DNA of 64,000 nt from Lachnospiraceae bacterium. GTDB taxonomy: Bacteria > Bacillota > Clostridia > Lachnospirales > Lachnospiraceae. Each line of letters begins with the position of its first letter. Position 1 is the first letter of the stretch. The position numbers and the translations under genes are program-made. Location of the stretch: the NCBI GenBank assembly GCA_910574805.1, contig CAJTCV010000016.1:32688-96687 (forward strand), given 5' to 3'. Under the pieces are notes generated by a model. That model saw only the letters and a program-made list of their open reading frames with translations. It was not told the DNA's origin and ran no database searches. Below are positions 24,018 through 32,048 of the stretch, one piece after another.

Positions 24018-25352
24018 TCAGACGTTCCGACAGGCTTGCAATTTTTTCACCGCCTCAAACGCCGCAGAAAGCGCCGCGATCAGATCCTCCGCCTTCTCGA
24101 TCCCGATGGAAAGCCGGATGGTGTTGGGCCGGATGCCCTGATCCAGCAGCTCTTCCTCCGTGCACTGGCTGTGCGTCGTGGTCGCTGGATGGATGACCAG
24201 GGATTTGACATCCGCCACATTCGCCAGAAGGGAGAAGATCGCCAGATGGTCGATGAAGGTCTGGGCAGTCTTCGCGTCCCCTTTGATCTCAAAGGTAAAG
24301 ATCGAACCGCCTCCGTCCGGCAGATATCGCTTATACAGCTCATGGCTTGGCTCGCTCTCCAGGGACGGATGATGGACCGCTTCCACCTGGGGATGTTCTG
24401 ATAAATATTTCACAATCTTCAGGGCATTACTCACATGGCGCTCCACCCGCAGGGACAGCGTCTCCAGCCCCTGCAGGAACAAAAAGGCGTGGAAGGGGGA
24501 CAGCGTCGCTCCGGTGTCTCTTAAGAGCACGGCGCGGATATAGGTCACAAAAGCCGCCGGCCCCGCCGCGTCCGCAAAGGAGACGCCGTGATAGCTGGGA
24601 TTGGGCTCTGCAATCCATGGATATTTCCCGGACACCTTCCAGTCAAAACTGCCGCCGTCTACGATCACGCCGCCGATGGCCGTCCCGTGGCCGCCGATGA
24701 ACTTCGTCGCCGAATGGACCACGAGATCCGCTCCATACTCCAGGGGCCGGATGAGATACGGCGTCGCAAAGGTGGAGTCCACCACCAGCGGAATCTGATG
24801 CCTGTGAGCCGCCGCCGCGAGCGCTTCCAGGTCCACCAGATTGGAATTGGGGTTGCCCAGCGTCTCCACAAAGACCGCTTTTGTATTTTCCCGGATGGCC
24901 GCCTCAAAAGAGCCCTCTTCCTCCGGGTCCACAAAGGTAGTGGTGATGCCGCTCGTCTGGGGCAGGGTATGAGCCAGCAGATTGTAGGTCCCTCCATAGA
25001 TCGTCTTCGACGCCACGATGTGCTCTCCGGATTTTGCCAGCGCCTGGAAGGTATAGGCGATGGCCGCCGCTCCGGAAGCCACTGCCAGCGCCGCCGTCCC
25101 GCCCTCCAGAGACGCGATCCGCCGCTCGAACACATCCTGGGTGGGATTGGTCAGTCTCCCGTAGATATTGCCTGTATCCTTCAGGCCGAAGCGGTCCGCC
25201 GCGTGCTGAGAATTATGAAACACATAAGACGTGGATGCATAGATCGGGACCGCCCGCGCATCCGTAACCGGGTCCGCCTGCTCCTGCCCGATATGAAGCT
25301 GCCTGGTCTCAAAAGCCCAGTTCCTGGTATCTCTGATATTTTTTTCTGCCAT
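24018..25352 (-). CDS. metY: O-acetylhomoserine sulfhydrylase
   Basis: 444 residues from the ATG 8 nt after AGGAGG; an ATG two codons earlier is too close to that signal. Cys/Met-metabolism PLP enzyme with the N-terminal block RNWAFETRQLHIGQEQADPVTDARAVPIY diagnostic of O-acetylhomoserine aminocarboxypropyltransferases, PLP Lys in VVHSATKFIGGHGT and the VDSTFATPYLIRPL motif. Condenses O-acetylhomoserine with sulfide to homocysteine. A shortened copy of the leader palindrome precedes its ribosome-binding site, and a LysR gene lies upstream in the same direction. No SAM riboswitch was seen in the short leader. Confidence 0.93.
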   Translation of the reverse strand: MAEKNIRDTRNWAFETRQLHIGQEQADPVTDARAVPIYASTSYVFHNSQHAADRFGLKDTGNIYGRLTNPTQDVFERRIASLEGGTAALAVASGAAAIAYTFQALAKSGEHIVASKTIYGGTYNLLAHTLPQTSGITTTFVDPEEEGSFEAAIRENTKAVFVETLGNPNSNLVDLEALAAAAHRHQIPLVVDSTFATPYLIRPLEYGADLVVHSATKFIGGHGTAIGGVIVDGGSFDWKVSGKYPWIAEPNPSYHGVSFADAAGPAAFVTYIRAVLLRDTGATLSPFHAFLFLQGLETLSLRVERHVSNALKIVKYLSEHPQVEAVHHPSLESEPSHELYKRYLPDGGGSIFTFEIKGDAKTAQTFIDHLAIFSLLANVADVKSLVIHPATTTHSQCTEEELLDQGIRPNTIRLSIGIEKAEDLIAALSAAFEAVKKLQACRNV

Positions 25353-25372
25353 TTTCATTTCCTCCTGTTTTT

Positions 25373-25440
25373 AGTTCCGCATCTGTCCTCACTTCGTTCC
25401 GTAAAATCCTCCCAGGGCTTCTTTCGGACAAATGCTGTTT
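25373..25440 (-). repeat. leader palindrome, copy B (shortened)
   Basis: Same family as copy A, directly before the metY Shine-Dalgarno. On the minus strand AGCATTTGTCC pairs with GGACAGATGC and the GATTTTACGGAACG block is present, but the returning inner arm (about 32 nt) is missing. The 3' end GTGAGGACAGATGCGGAACT is identical to copy A apart from the final bases. Confidence 0.8.
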
Positions 25441-25521
25441 TTTATTAACTGTCTGACACTGCCTCTGTTTCTTAATTTCTGTAAACATACTATCACGATA
25501 GGTTTTTCCTGTCCAATATAT

Positions 25522-25565
25522 AAAAAAAATACCCGGTTATAGTTTCAGACTATAGCCAGGTATTT
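25522..25565 (-). terminator. intrinsic terminator overlapping LysR stop
   Basis: A 16-nt arm (AAATACCTGGCTATAG) pairs with CTATAACCGGGTATTT across a 7-nt loop, followed on the minus strand by a run of eight T. The last codons of the LysR gene form one arm. Confidence 0.85.
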
Positions 25566-26465
25566 CTTCAATTCCTCCACATACAGGCCTCCGATCCGGC
25601 TTGGCATGGTATGCTTCCGCACCACGTACCCGATCTCCATGGTGCTGTTCTGGTTCTGCTCATCCGCCTCAAAGGGCACCGCCAGATAATCGCTCCCGTT
25701 CAGTTCCTCGCAGATAATCCCGGAGCAGAGGGTATAGCCTCCAAGTCCCACCATCAGGTTCAGCATGGTGGCCCGGTCACTGGCCCGGATGACCCGGGCA
25801 TACTCGTTGGTGGACAGGATTTCCTCCGCCAGATAAAAGGCGCTGTCGTCTCCCTGCTCAAAGGACAGACAGGGATAATCCCTCAGCTGCTCGAAGCGGA
25901 TGGAACGCTCCTTCGCCAGCGGATGTCCTTTCCACAGATACACATACGCCTGGCATTCGATCAGATGATGAAACTCCAGTCCGGCAGATCTTAGAAGCTT
26001 CTCCATGGATCTCCGGTTGAGATCACACAGATACAGAACGCCGATCTCGCTTTTCATGGTGCTCACGTCGCTGATCACCTCCGCGGTCCGGGTCTCCCGG
26101 ATGGCAAATTCATACTGGGACATATCGAACTGCTTCGCCATGTCCACGAATGCCTTCACTGCGAAGGAATAGTGCTGGGTAGACACTCCGAACCGTTTCC
26201 TGTGGGAGCTGCCCTTGCCGTACCGCTCCAGAATATCCTCATACTGCCCGTAAAGCTGCTTTGCATACAGGAGAAATTCCGTCCCGTCACCGGTCAGCGT
26301 GACGCCTCTCCCGCTCCGGTAGAACAGCGTGATCCCCAGTTCCCTCTCCAGCTCCTTCACGGCGCTGGTCAGGGATGGCTGTGATACATACAGCTGTTCC
26401 GCCGCTTTATTAAAAGACCCGGTCTTTGCTATGGTCATCAAGTAGCGCAGTTGTGTTAAAGTCAT
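25545..26465 (-). CDS. LysR-family regulator next to metY
   Basis: 306 residues. N-terminal helix-turn-helix (LTQLRYLMTIAKTGSFNKAAEQLYVSQPSLTSAVKELE), then the two-lobe effector domain. Placement directly upstream of metY, separated by a terminator, suggests control of sulfur amino acid genes in the manner of CmbR/CysR-like regulators; this is inference. A very similar paralogue lies about 29 kb away beside the TetR-MFS pair (roughly 42 differences in 306 by eye, so about 86% identical). Cytoplasmic DNA-binding protein. Confidence 0.9.
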   Translation of the reverse strand: MTLTQLRYLMTIAKTGSFNKAAEQLYVSQPSLTSAVKELERELGITLFYRSGRGVTLTGDGTEFLLYAKQLYGQYEDILERYGKGSSHRKRFGVSTQHYSFAVKAFVDMAKQFDMSQYEFAIRETRTAEVISDVSTMKSEIGVLYLCDLNRRSMEKLLRSAGLEFHHLIECQAYVYLWKGHPLAKERSIRFEQLRDYPCLSFEQGDDSAFYLAEEILSTNEYARVIRASDRATMLNLMVGLGGYTLCSGIICEELNGSDYLAVPFEADEQNQNSTMEIGYVVRKHTMPSRIGGLYVEELKKYLAIV

Positions 26466-26538
26466 GAATGTCTCCTCAAATTTTCCGGAATATCAGGTTG
26501 CTCTAATCTTATCACTACAGCAGGCCCTTGTACAGATA

Positions 26539-26574
26539 CCAGAATGACAAACTGCAGTCCGGACTGTGTTCTGG
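26539..26574. promoter_or_regulatory. nested dyad upstream of LysR gene
   Basis: A perfect 12-bp palindrome CAGTCCGGACTG sits inside outer arms CCAGAA and TTCTGG, 75-110 bp upstream of the LysR start and beyond the end of yesL. It could be an operator or part of the yesL terminator; there is no U-run. Confidence 0.35.
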
Positions 26575-26661
26575 TTACTGGGGCCAATGTGCAGCCTGCA
26601 TCAGGCGTCCGGGCCGGGCCGCATAATTTACTGCAGACAGCTTCTTGCTCCGCCTGTCCAT

Positions 26662-27345
26662 CTACTTCTCCGCCTTCCGCATATGACTCTGCTCCTCCTC
26701 CAGCCGGTCCGCCTCCTCTGCCCGCTCCGGATCAAACAGGCGGACCAGATGGAGCGAACACAACAGCGCGATCCCGCCGGCTCCCAGAATGAAATAGAAA
26801 AAGAGAATCTGGCCAAAATAATACGGAAACAAAAGAATCAGAAAAACCGGAAGCAGATTGATCACCATGATAAATACGGTAAAGATCCCGTTGCTCATGG
26901 ATAAGACAAATGCCTTCCGGATACTCTCCCTGACCCCTCCGTCAAAATACGTCAGAACCGGAAATACATGACTCAAAACCGCCAGATAAAAATAACATAC
27001 AGCCAGAATCACAACGACAATCAAAAAACGAATCCTCACCTCCCATTGAAATGCGCACCAGAGATCAAGCGCCAGAAAAAGTCCGGCGCCGGCAAATATG
27101 AAAAATACCGCCGTCGCTTTTTTAAAGCACCTTTTAAATGCCTGGAAAAAGGTCCGGACCACTGCCGGATCCTCATGCAGCGCATAACGCATTGTCACCT
27201 CATACAGCGCACAGGCAGAAGCCCCCAGCGTCAGAACCGGCAGACTGCACACAAACCACAGCACATTCAACAGGATCAAATCAATAAATCTGTTTAAAAA
27301 ATCTGCAAGTACACCTTCCTGTAATACCTTCATCCTCGTTTCCAT
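26662..27345 (-). CDS. yesL: DUF624/YesL-family membrane protein
   Basis: 227 residues with four or five membrane helices and the family start GVLADFLNRFIDLILLNVLWFVCSLPVLTLGAS. YesL proteins are found beside carbohydrate ABC importers in Firmicutes; their exact role is not established. It is divergent from the sugar-binding protein gene, and a LacI-type operator lies about 35 bp upstream of its start, so it is probably co-regulated with the sucrose locus. The charged tail (DPERAEEADRLEEEQ) is cytoplasmic by prediction. Start choice between two nearby ATGs is uncertain. Confidence 0.85.
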   Translation of the reverse strand: METRMKVLQEGVLADFLNRFIDLILLNVLWFVCSLPVLTLGASACALYEVTMRYALHEDPAVVRTFFQAFKRCFKKATAVFFIFAGAGLFLALDLWCAFQWEVRIRFLIVVVILAVCYFYLAVLSHVFPVLTYFDGGVRESIRKAFVLSMSNGIFTVFIMVINLLPVFLILLFPYYFGQILFFYFILGAGGIALLCSLHLVRLFDPERAEEADRLEEEQSHMRKAEK

Positions 27346-27377
27346 CCTTCCTGAATTTTTCCGATATCATACCATTA

Positions 27378-27391
27378 TAGAACGGGTTCCG
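27378..27391. promoter_or_regulatory. LacI-type operator before yesL
   Basis: TAGAACGGGTTCCG carries the core GAACGGGTTC shared with two sites before the sugar-binding protein gene. It is placed to control the divergent yesL. Confidence 0.65.
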
Positions 27392-27507
27392 CAATATCAT
27401 TTCTCCATTTTTATTGTTTTACTTTTATTCATTTATAAATATTGCACAATTTTATATCCTTATTTTTGTATATATTCCCATTTTTGCAGCCATTTTTCAA
27501 AAAAGCA

Positions 27508-27536
27508 TAGACATATTTCCAATAAAGTGCTACTAT
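27508..27536 (+). promoter_or_regulatory. promoter of sucrose ABC operon
   Basis: TAGACA and TACTAT are spaced by 17 bp. The first operator begins 14 bp after the -10 box, so a bound LacI protein would block initiation. Confidence 0.6.
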
Positions 27537-27550
27537 ATATCCATCATAAA

Positions 27551-27564
27551 TGGAACGGGTTTCA
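27551..27564. promoter_or_regulatory. LacI-type operator 1 of sucrose locus
   Basis: TGGAACGGGTTTCA, one base from the perfect dyad at the second site. It lies at the expected transcription start of the binding-protein operon. Confidence 0.7.
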
Positions 27565-27577
27565 TATCGAAATAAAA

Positions 27578-27597
27578 CCACAGGCACAAACCTGTGG
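27578..27597 (+). other. 5' UTR hairpin between two operators
   Basis: Perfect 7-bp stem CCACAGG/CCTGTGG with a 6-nt loop, followed by a run of A on the plus strand. It lies in the leader of the binding-protein mRNA; the U-rich side faces yesL. Role unknown. Confidence 0.4.
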
Positions 27598-27614
27598 TAA
27601 AAAAATGCCGGCGA

Positions 27615-27628
27615 TGGAACGGGTTCCA
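27615..27628. promoter_or_regulatory. LacI-type operator 2 of sucrose locus
   Basis: TGGAACGGGTTCCA, the most symmetric of the three sites. Its centre is 64 bp from operator 1, about six helical turns, which would suit cooperative binding. It ends 21 nt before the binding-protein start codon, so it overlaps the leader close to the Shine-Dalgarno. Confidence 0.7.
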
Positions 27629-27649
27629 TAAAATAAAGGAGGAAATCTT

Positions 27650-29008
27650 ATGAACATGAAAAAAGTTTTAAGTGCGTTACTGGTATCTGCCATGGCAATG
27701 TCTCTGACCGCCTGCGGCGGCTCCGGCGGATCAGACTCCGCAGCCGATGCTTCCAGCAGCGCCGCATCCGCAGACGGCACTACCACCATCACAATCTGGA
27801 GTCCCACGGACAAAGAGGCCGTAGAAGCCTGGTGGACAGAAAAGCTCGCCGAGTGGAACGAAGCACATCCGGAGATTCAGGTCAGCCGCGAAGCCATCGA
27901 CCGTTCCGACTCCTATGCCTATGAGAACAAGATCACCACAGCCGTCACCTCCAGCGACCTGCCGGACATCTTCTATGTGGACGGTCCCACCATTTCCTAT
28001 TATGCGGCCAACGGGATCATTGTACCGATGGATGATTATTTCCCCCAGGATGAGCTGTCAGACTTCGTAGATTCCACTGTTGCTCAGTGTACCTATGACG
28101 GAAAATTATACGCCATCTCCGCCACAGAGTCTTCCGTAGCCCTGTACTACAACAAGGATTATCTGACCGAATGCGGCGTGGATGTGGCAGATATCGAGTC
28201 CCGCACCCTGGATAATCCATTGACCTGGTCCGAGCTGGAAGAGATCGCGAAGAAATGTACCACCGACAATTATGTGGGAACCCACATCATCATGGACCAC
28301 GGCGAAGGCCTTCCCTACGCGCTGGAGCCCATGTTCATCTCCAACGGAAAAGATTTTGTCAGTGCGGACGGTTCCGAGGCAGAGGGCTACATCAACAGTA
28401 AAGAATGCGTGGAGACTGCTGAATATCTTGCAAATCTGATCGCAAACGGCTATGCCAACATCGACCCGATTCAGGACGAGTTCTTAAACGGCGCCTGCGC
28501 CACCATGCTGGGCGGTTCCTGGGATGTATCCATCCTGGAAGCAAGCGCAGATTTTGACTGGGGTGTTACCTATTATCCGGTATCCGATACTACAAAGGCG
28601 GCGGTGTCTCCCTGCGGCGACTGGTCTGCAGCCATCAGCAAGGACTGCAAAAATGTAGACGCAGCCGGACAGTTCCTTCAGTGGCTGATCAACAGCGAAA
28701 ATGTCGCTACATATGCCGCAGCCATCGCAAAACCGGCAACCCGGAACTCTTCCTATGAGAATGCGGCCATGGCAGAATATGCAGACGGCCCCCGTGCCCT
28801 GTTCGTGGAGCAGCTTCAGAATACAGCAGTTCCCCGCCCGAGAACTCCTTCTTATTCTGTACTCTCCACCAAATATGCAGAGGCGATGACCAATATCTTC
28901 TCCGAAGCAGCTTCCTCTCATACCGTGGATGCCGCTTACATCCAGTCTGAGCTGGATGCCGTCGCAGCCGCTTTTAAAGAAGATTATGATATGTACTACG
29001 CAAACTGA
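27650..29008 (+). CDS. ABC sugar-binding lipoprotein (sucrose/fructoside type, inferred)
   Basis: 452 residues. Lipoprotein signal with lipobox LTACGG (Cys22) and a Ser/Ala/Gly linker, then a family 1 carbohydrate-binding fold (ITIWSPTDKEAVEAWW, LPDIFYVDGPTISYYA, GSWDVSILEAS). It delivers sugar to the two permeases encoded next. Substrate is inferred from the GH32 gene at the end of the operon. Two LacI-type operators and a promoter precede it. No ATPase is encoded nearby, so a shared MsmX-like subunit is presumably used, as in many Firmicutes. Confidence 0.9.
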   Translation: MNMKKVLSALLVSAMAMSLTACGGSGGSDSAADASSSAASADGTTTITIWSPTDKEAVEAWWTEKLAEWNEAHPEIQVSREAIDRSDSYAYENKITTAVTSSDLPDIFYVDGPTISYYAANGIIVPMDDYFPQDELSDFVDSTVAQCTYDGKLYAISATESSVALYYNKDYLTECGVDVADIESRTLDNPLTWSELEEIAKKCTTDNYVGTHIIMDHGEGLPYALEPMFISNGKDFVSADGSEAEGYINSKECVETAEYLANLIANGYANIDPIQDEFLNGACATMLGGSWDVSILEASADFDWGVTYYPVSDTTKAAVSPCGDWSAAISKDCKNVDAAGQFLQWLINSENVATYAAAIAKPATRNSSYENAAMAEYADGPRALFVEQLQNTAVPRPRTPSYSVLSTKYAEAMTNIFSEAASSHTVDAAYIQSELDAVAAAFKEDYDMYYAN

Positions 29009-29044
29009 GATTCTGTTTACATAATATAAATCAGCGGAACCCTT

Positions 29045-29148
29045 TATCAGCAGAAGCCCTTTCTATGCCCGGAAGAATTTCACGACGCGCATGCGGCAGG
29101 AGATTCTTCCAGACGCCGGGCATTGAAAGGGCTGATGCAGAACTTTAA
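29045..29148 (+). repeat. leader palindrome, copy D (diverged)
   Basis: Between the binding protein and permease 1, ending just before the permease Shine-Dalgarno. Arms ATCAGC, GCCCTTTC and TGCCCGG pair with GCTGAT, GAAAGGGC and CCGGGCA, and GGAAG pairs with CTTCC beside an AGACG bulge. The sequence of the outer arms differs from copies A-C but pairing is kept; the 3' tail GATGCAGAACTTTAA is conserved. Confidence 0.75.
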
Positions 29149-29162
29149 TCAGGAGAACTCTT

Positions 29163-30062
29163 ATGTCCAAGACATCCAGCCTTACAGACAGAAAACGGAA
29201 CGAGCGCACAGCGGCCTATATTTTCACGGTCCCGGCCATGTTCCTGTTATTTGCATTCCTGGTCGTCCCGATCCTGTATACAGTCTATTATTCTCTGTTC
29301 CAGTATCAGATCGTGAGACCGGACAACATCACCTTTATTGGCCTCAAAAATTACCTGAAGCTGTTCACCGATGAGAATTTCTGGCTGGCACTGCGCAATA
29401 CGGTATACTTCACCGTACTTGTTGTGCCGTTCCAGTGCGTACTGGCTCTTGCACTGGCCATGCTGGTCTCTTCCAGATTCCGGGGAGTCGCCATCTTCCG
29501 TACCATGTATTTCAGCCCGCAGCTGACCTCCATGGTGGTCATCTCCATCCTGTGGACAGTCCTTTATAATTCCAATCCCAATACCGGACTGATCAACTCC
29601 TTTCTGACCAGCCTGGGACTGGAACCCATCAACTTCCTGACCAACTCCAAAACGGCCATGAACTCCATCATCTTCATGTCCGGATGGCAGGGCGCAGGTT
29701 ATCAGATGATGATCTTCCTGGCAGGCCTGCAGGGAATCCCCAGAGACCAATATGAGGCAGCCTCCGTGGACGGCGCCAACAAGGTCCAGCAGTTCCTGTA
29801 CATCACACTGCCGGGACTGAAAGGCACGATCAAATATGTGGTCATGATCACCATGATCCAGGCCATGAAGCTCTTCACTCAGCCTTACGTCATGACCCAG
29901 GGCGGACCGAAGAACAGCACCAGAACACTGGTCTACTACATCTACACCCAGGGCTTTCAGCAGGGGAACTTTGGTTATGCCTGCGCCGTTGCAGCCGTTT
30001 TCTTCGTCATTGTGGTCATTATGTCCCTGTCCATGAAGAAGCTGATTGCCGAGACTAATTAG
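29163..30062 (+). CDS. ABC sugar permease, MalF-like
   Basis: 299 residues, six membrane helices, with the EAA loop (YEAASVDGANKVQQFLYITLPGL) that docks the ATPase. N-terminal cytoplasmic stretch TDRKRNERTAAYIF, then the first helix. Forms the channel with the second permease 18 bp downstream. Preceded by copy D of the leader palindrome and ribosome-binding site AGGAG. Confidence 0.93.
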   Translation: MSKTSSLTDRKRNERTAAYIFTVPAMFLLFAFLVVPILYTVYYSLFQYQIVRPDNITFIGLKNYLKLFTDENFWLALRNTVYFTVLVVPFQCVLALALAMLVSSRFRGVAIFRTMYFSPQLTSMVVISILWTVLYNSNPNTGLINSFLTSLGLEPINFLTNSKTAMNSIIFMSGWQGAGYQMMIFLAGLQGIPRDQYEAASVDGANKVQQFLYITLPGLKGTIKYVVMITMIQAMKLFTQPYVMTQGGPKNSTRTLVYYIYTQGFQQGNFGYACAVAAVFFVIVVIMSLSMKKLIAETN

Positions 30063-30080
30063 AGATGGAGGATACAGACC

Positions 30081-30929
30081 ATGACAAAATCCATGAAAAC
30101 ACAACATTTTCTGACAAAATTTCTGTTTTATGCCGGAAATATCATCATTGGTATCATATTTGTATCACCTCTGATCTGGATGATCTCTGCGTCCCTGAAG
30201 CCGGAAGCAGCGATTTTTGCCAACATGAACTCCATCACGACCTTTATACCGGTTCAGGCATCCCTTGACAATTTCAAGGAAGTATTTTCCAGGCTGGATA
30301 TGCTGCAGGTATTTAAAAATACCTTTGTCTACATCGCACTGATTCTGGTGCTGGACCTGCTTCTGAATTCCATCTGCGGATATGCACTTGCCAAATTTGA
30401 TTTCAAGGGAAAGGGCATGATGCTGAATTTCATCGTCGCTCTCATGGTCATGCCCATGGAAGCGATCATGCTGCCCCTGTACATCGAGATGTCGCAGCTT
30501 GGCTGGGTCAACACGCTGGCGGCTCTGGTCATCCCCTTTGTGGCCAAATGCTTCTCCATCTACATGTTCCGTCAGTTCTTCTGCGACATTCCGGACGAGC
30601 TGCTGGAAGCGGCTGCACTGGACGGTGCCGGCCCGGTGCGGACCTTCTTCACTGTGGTCATGCCCATTTCCAAAACGGTCTATGCCACCGTATTTATCCT
30701 GGATTTTGTGGCCCACTGGAATGACTTCATGTGGCCGTTCCTGGTCATGACCGGAGAGAGCAAACGCACGATTCAGCTGGCGATCCAGGTATTCTTCGGC
30801 ACCCAGCCCATCCACTACAGCGCGATCATGGCTGCCCTGGTGGTATCTGCGGTCCCCATGCTGATCATGTTTATTTTCATGCAGAAATACTATATTGAAG
30901 GAATTGCATCGTCCGGAATCAAGGGATGA
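30081..30929 (+). CDS. ABC sugar permease, MalG-like
   Basis: 282 residues, six membrane helices and the EAA loop ELLEAAALDGAGPVRTFFTVVMP. The C-terminus ends EGIASSGIKG, typical of MalG-type subunits. Partner of the preceding permease. Its stop codon abuts the -35 box of the next gene's promoter. Confidence 0.93.
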   Translation: MTKSMKTQHFLTKFLFYAGNIIIGIIFVSPLIWMISASLKPEAAIFANMNSITTFIPVQASLDNFKEVFSRLDMLQVFKNTFVYIALILVLDLLLNSICGYALAKFDFKGKGMMLNFIVALMVMPMEAIMLPLYIEMSQLGWVNTLAALVIPFVAKCFSIYMFRQFFCDIPDELLEAAALDGAGPVRTFFTVVMPISKTVYATVFILDFVAHWNDFMWPFLVMTGESKRTIQLAIQVFFGTQPIHYSAIMAALVVSAVPMLIMFIFMQKYYIEGIASSGIKG

Positions 30930-30958
30930 TTGACAATCCCCGAAAAAAAACGTAAACT
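30930..30958 (+). promoter_or_regulatory. promoter of lacI-GH32 unit
   Basis: TTGACA and TAAACT spaced by 17 bp, starting right after the permease stop. An inverted repeat AACGTAA ... TTACGTT (30949-30993) overlaps and follows it and could be a second operator or a hairpin. The regulator can thus be expressed apart from the ABC genes. Confidence 0.6.
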
Positions 30959-31008
30959 TAATTCCAGATTCAATATAGAAGAAAGATTACGTTTATGGAG
31001 AATCAGTT

Positions 31009-32007
31009 ATGGCTACAATTCAGGATGTTGCAAAGCATGCACAGGTAGGTGTGGGGACTGTCTCACGGGTACTGAGCGGAAAAGGATATGTAAAAGCAGA
31101 GACCAGACAGCGGGTACAGGCTTCCATAGAAGCACTGAACTATACGCCCAATGAGATGGCACGGAATCTGTTTTTTCAGAAAAGCGGGATCGTGGCGCTG
31201 ATCGTGCCGGAGGTATCTCATCCCTTCTTTGCCCAGTTTGTCAATGCAGCAGAGATGGCACTTTGTGAAAAAGGTTATCAGACCATGATCTGCAACACTT
31301 ATTATGAACAGAATTATGAGCAGCGTTATCTGGAGATGCTCAAGCAGCGGAGAGTGGACGGAATCATTTTCGGCGCACATACGGTCCTGGATATTTCCCA
31401 GTATGAAAATATCCATCTGCCCATCGTGGCCCTGGACCGGGATCTGGGGGAAAATATCCCCCGGGTCTCGGTGGACCACCGGGCGGGCGGCAGGATGGCG
31501 GCAGAAGAACTGATCCGTTCCGGCTGCCGCAATGTCCTTCAGTTCGTCGGCTCAAAGATGAATACAGAAGTATCCACTCCTGCCAACGTACGCCATGATG
31601 TATTTGAAGAGACCATGAAGCAGCATGGGATCGCCTGCCGGTCCGTCTGTGTCAAATGGCCCACAGCGGATATCTCTTATTACCAGACAACAGCCTCCCG
31701 GCTGCTGGAAGACTATCCGGATCTGGACGGGATCTTTGCCACGGATCTTATGAGTATGGCCGTCCTGCAGTCCGCACTGCTTCACCGGAAAAAGATCCCG
31801 GAAGACCTGAAGCTGATCACTTATGACGGGACCGACATTATCGGGCTGACCTTTCCCCGGATCACGGCCATCGTTCAGCCCATCGAGCGTCTGGCCGGCG
31901 AAGCGGTACAGCTGGTGGTAGACCTCATTCATGGAAAATCTGTGGAAAATAAAGAGGTAAAGCTGCAGGCTGTACTGCGCCCCGGCGACACCACCATGGG
32001 AGGATAG
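31009..32007 (+). CDS. LacI-family regulator of sucrose locus
   Basis: 332 residues. N-terminal helix-turn-helix ATIQDVAKHAQVGVGTVSRVLSGKGYVKAETRQRV with the hinge helix YTPNEMARNL, then a periplasmic-binding-like effector domain (VDGIIFGAHT, GIFATDLMSMAVLQ). Likely binds the three GGAACGGGTTCC-type dyads before yesL and the ABC operon, and releases them with a sugar inducer. Lies between the permeases and GH32. Confidence 0.92.
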   Translation: MATIQDVAKHAQVGVGTVSRVLSGKGYVKAETRQRVQASIEALNYTPNEMARNLFFQKSGIVALIVPEVSHPFFAQFVNAAEMALCEKGYQTMICNTYYEQNYEQRYLEMLKQRRVDGIIFGAHTVLDISQYENIHLPIVALDRDLGENIPRVSVDHRAGGRMAAEELIRSGCRNVLQFVGSKMNTEVSTPANVRHDVFEETMKQHGIACRSVCVKWPTADISYYQTTASRLLEDYPDLDGIFATDLMSMAVLQSALLHRKKIPEDLKLITYDGTDIIGLTFPRITAIVQPIERLAGEAVQLVVDLIHGKSVENKEVKLQAVLRPGDTTMGG

Positions 32008-32048
32008 AGAATCCCTGGACTGTATATATGACAAAGACGAGGTTAGAG

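Noticed and set aside
25353-25521. SAM riboswitch or T-box upstream of metY
   Set aside because: The leader holds only the shortened palindrome and A+T-rich sequence; none of the conserved S-box or T-box core elements could be found.
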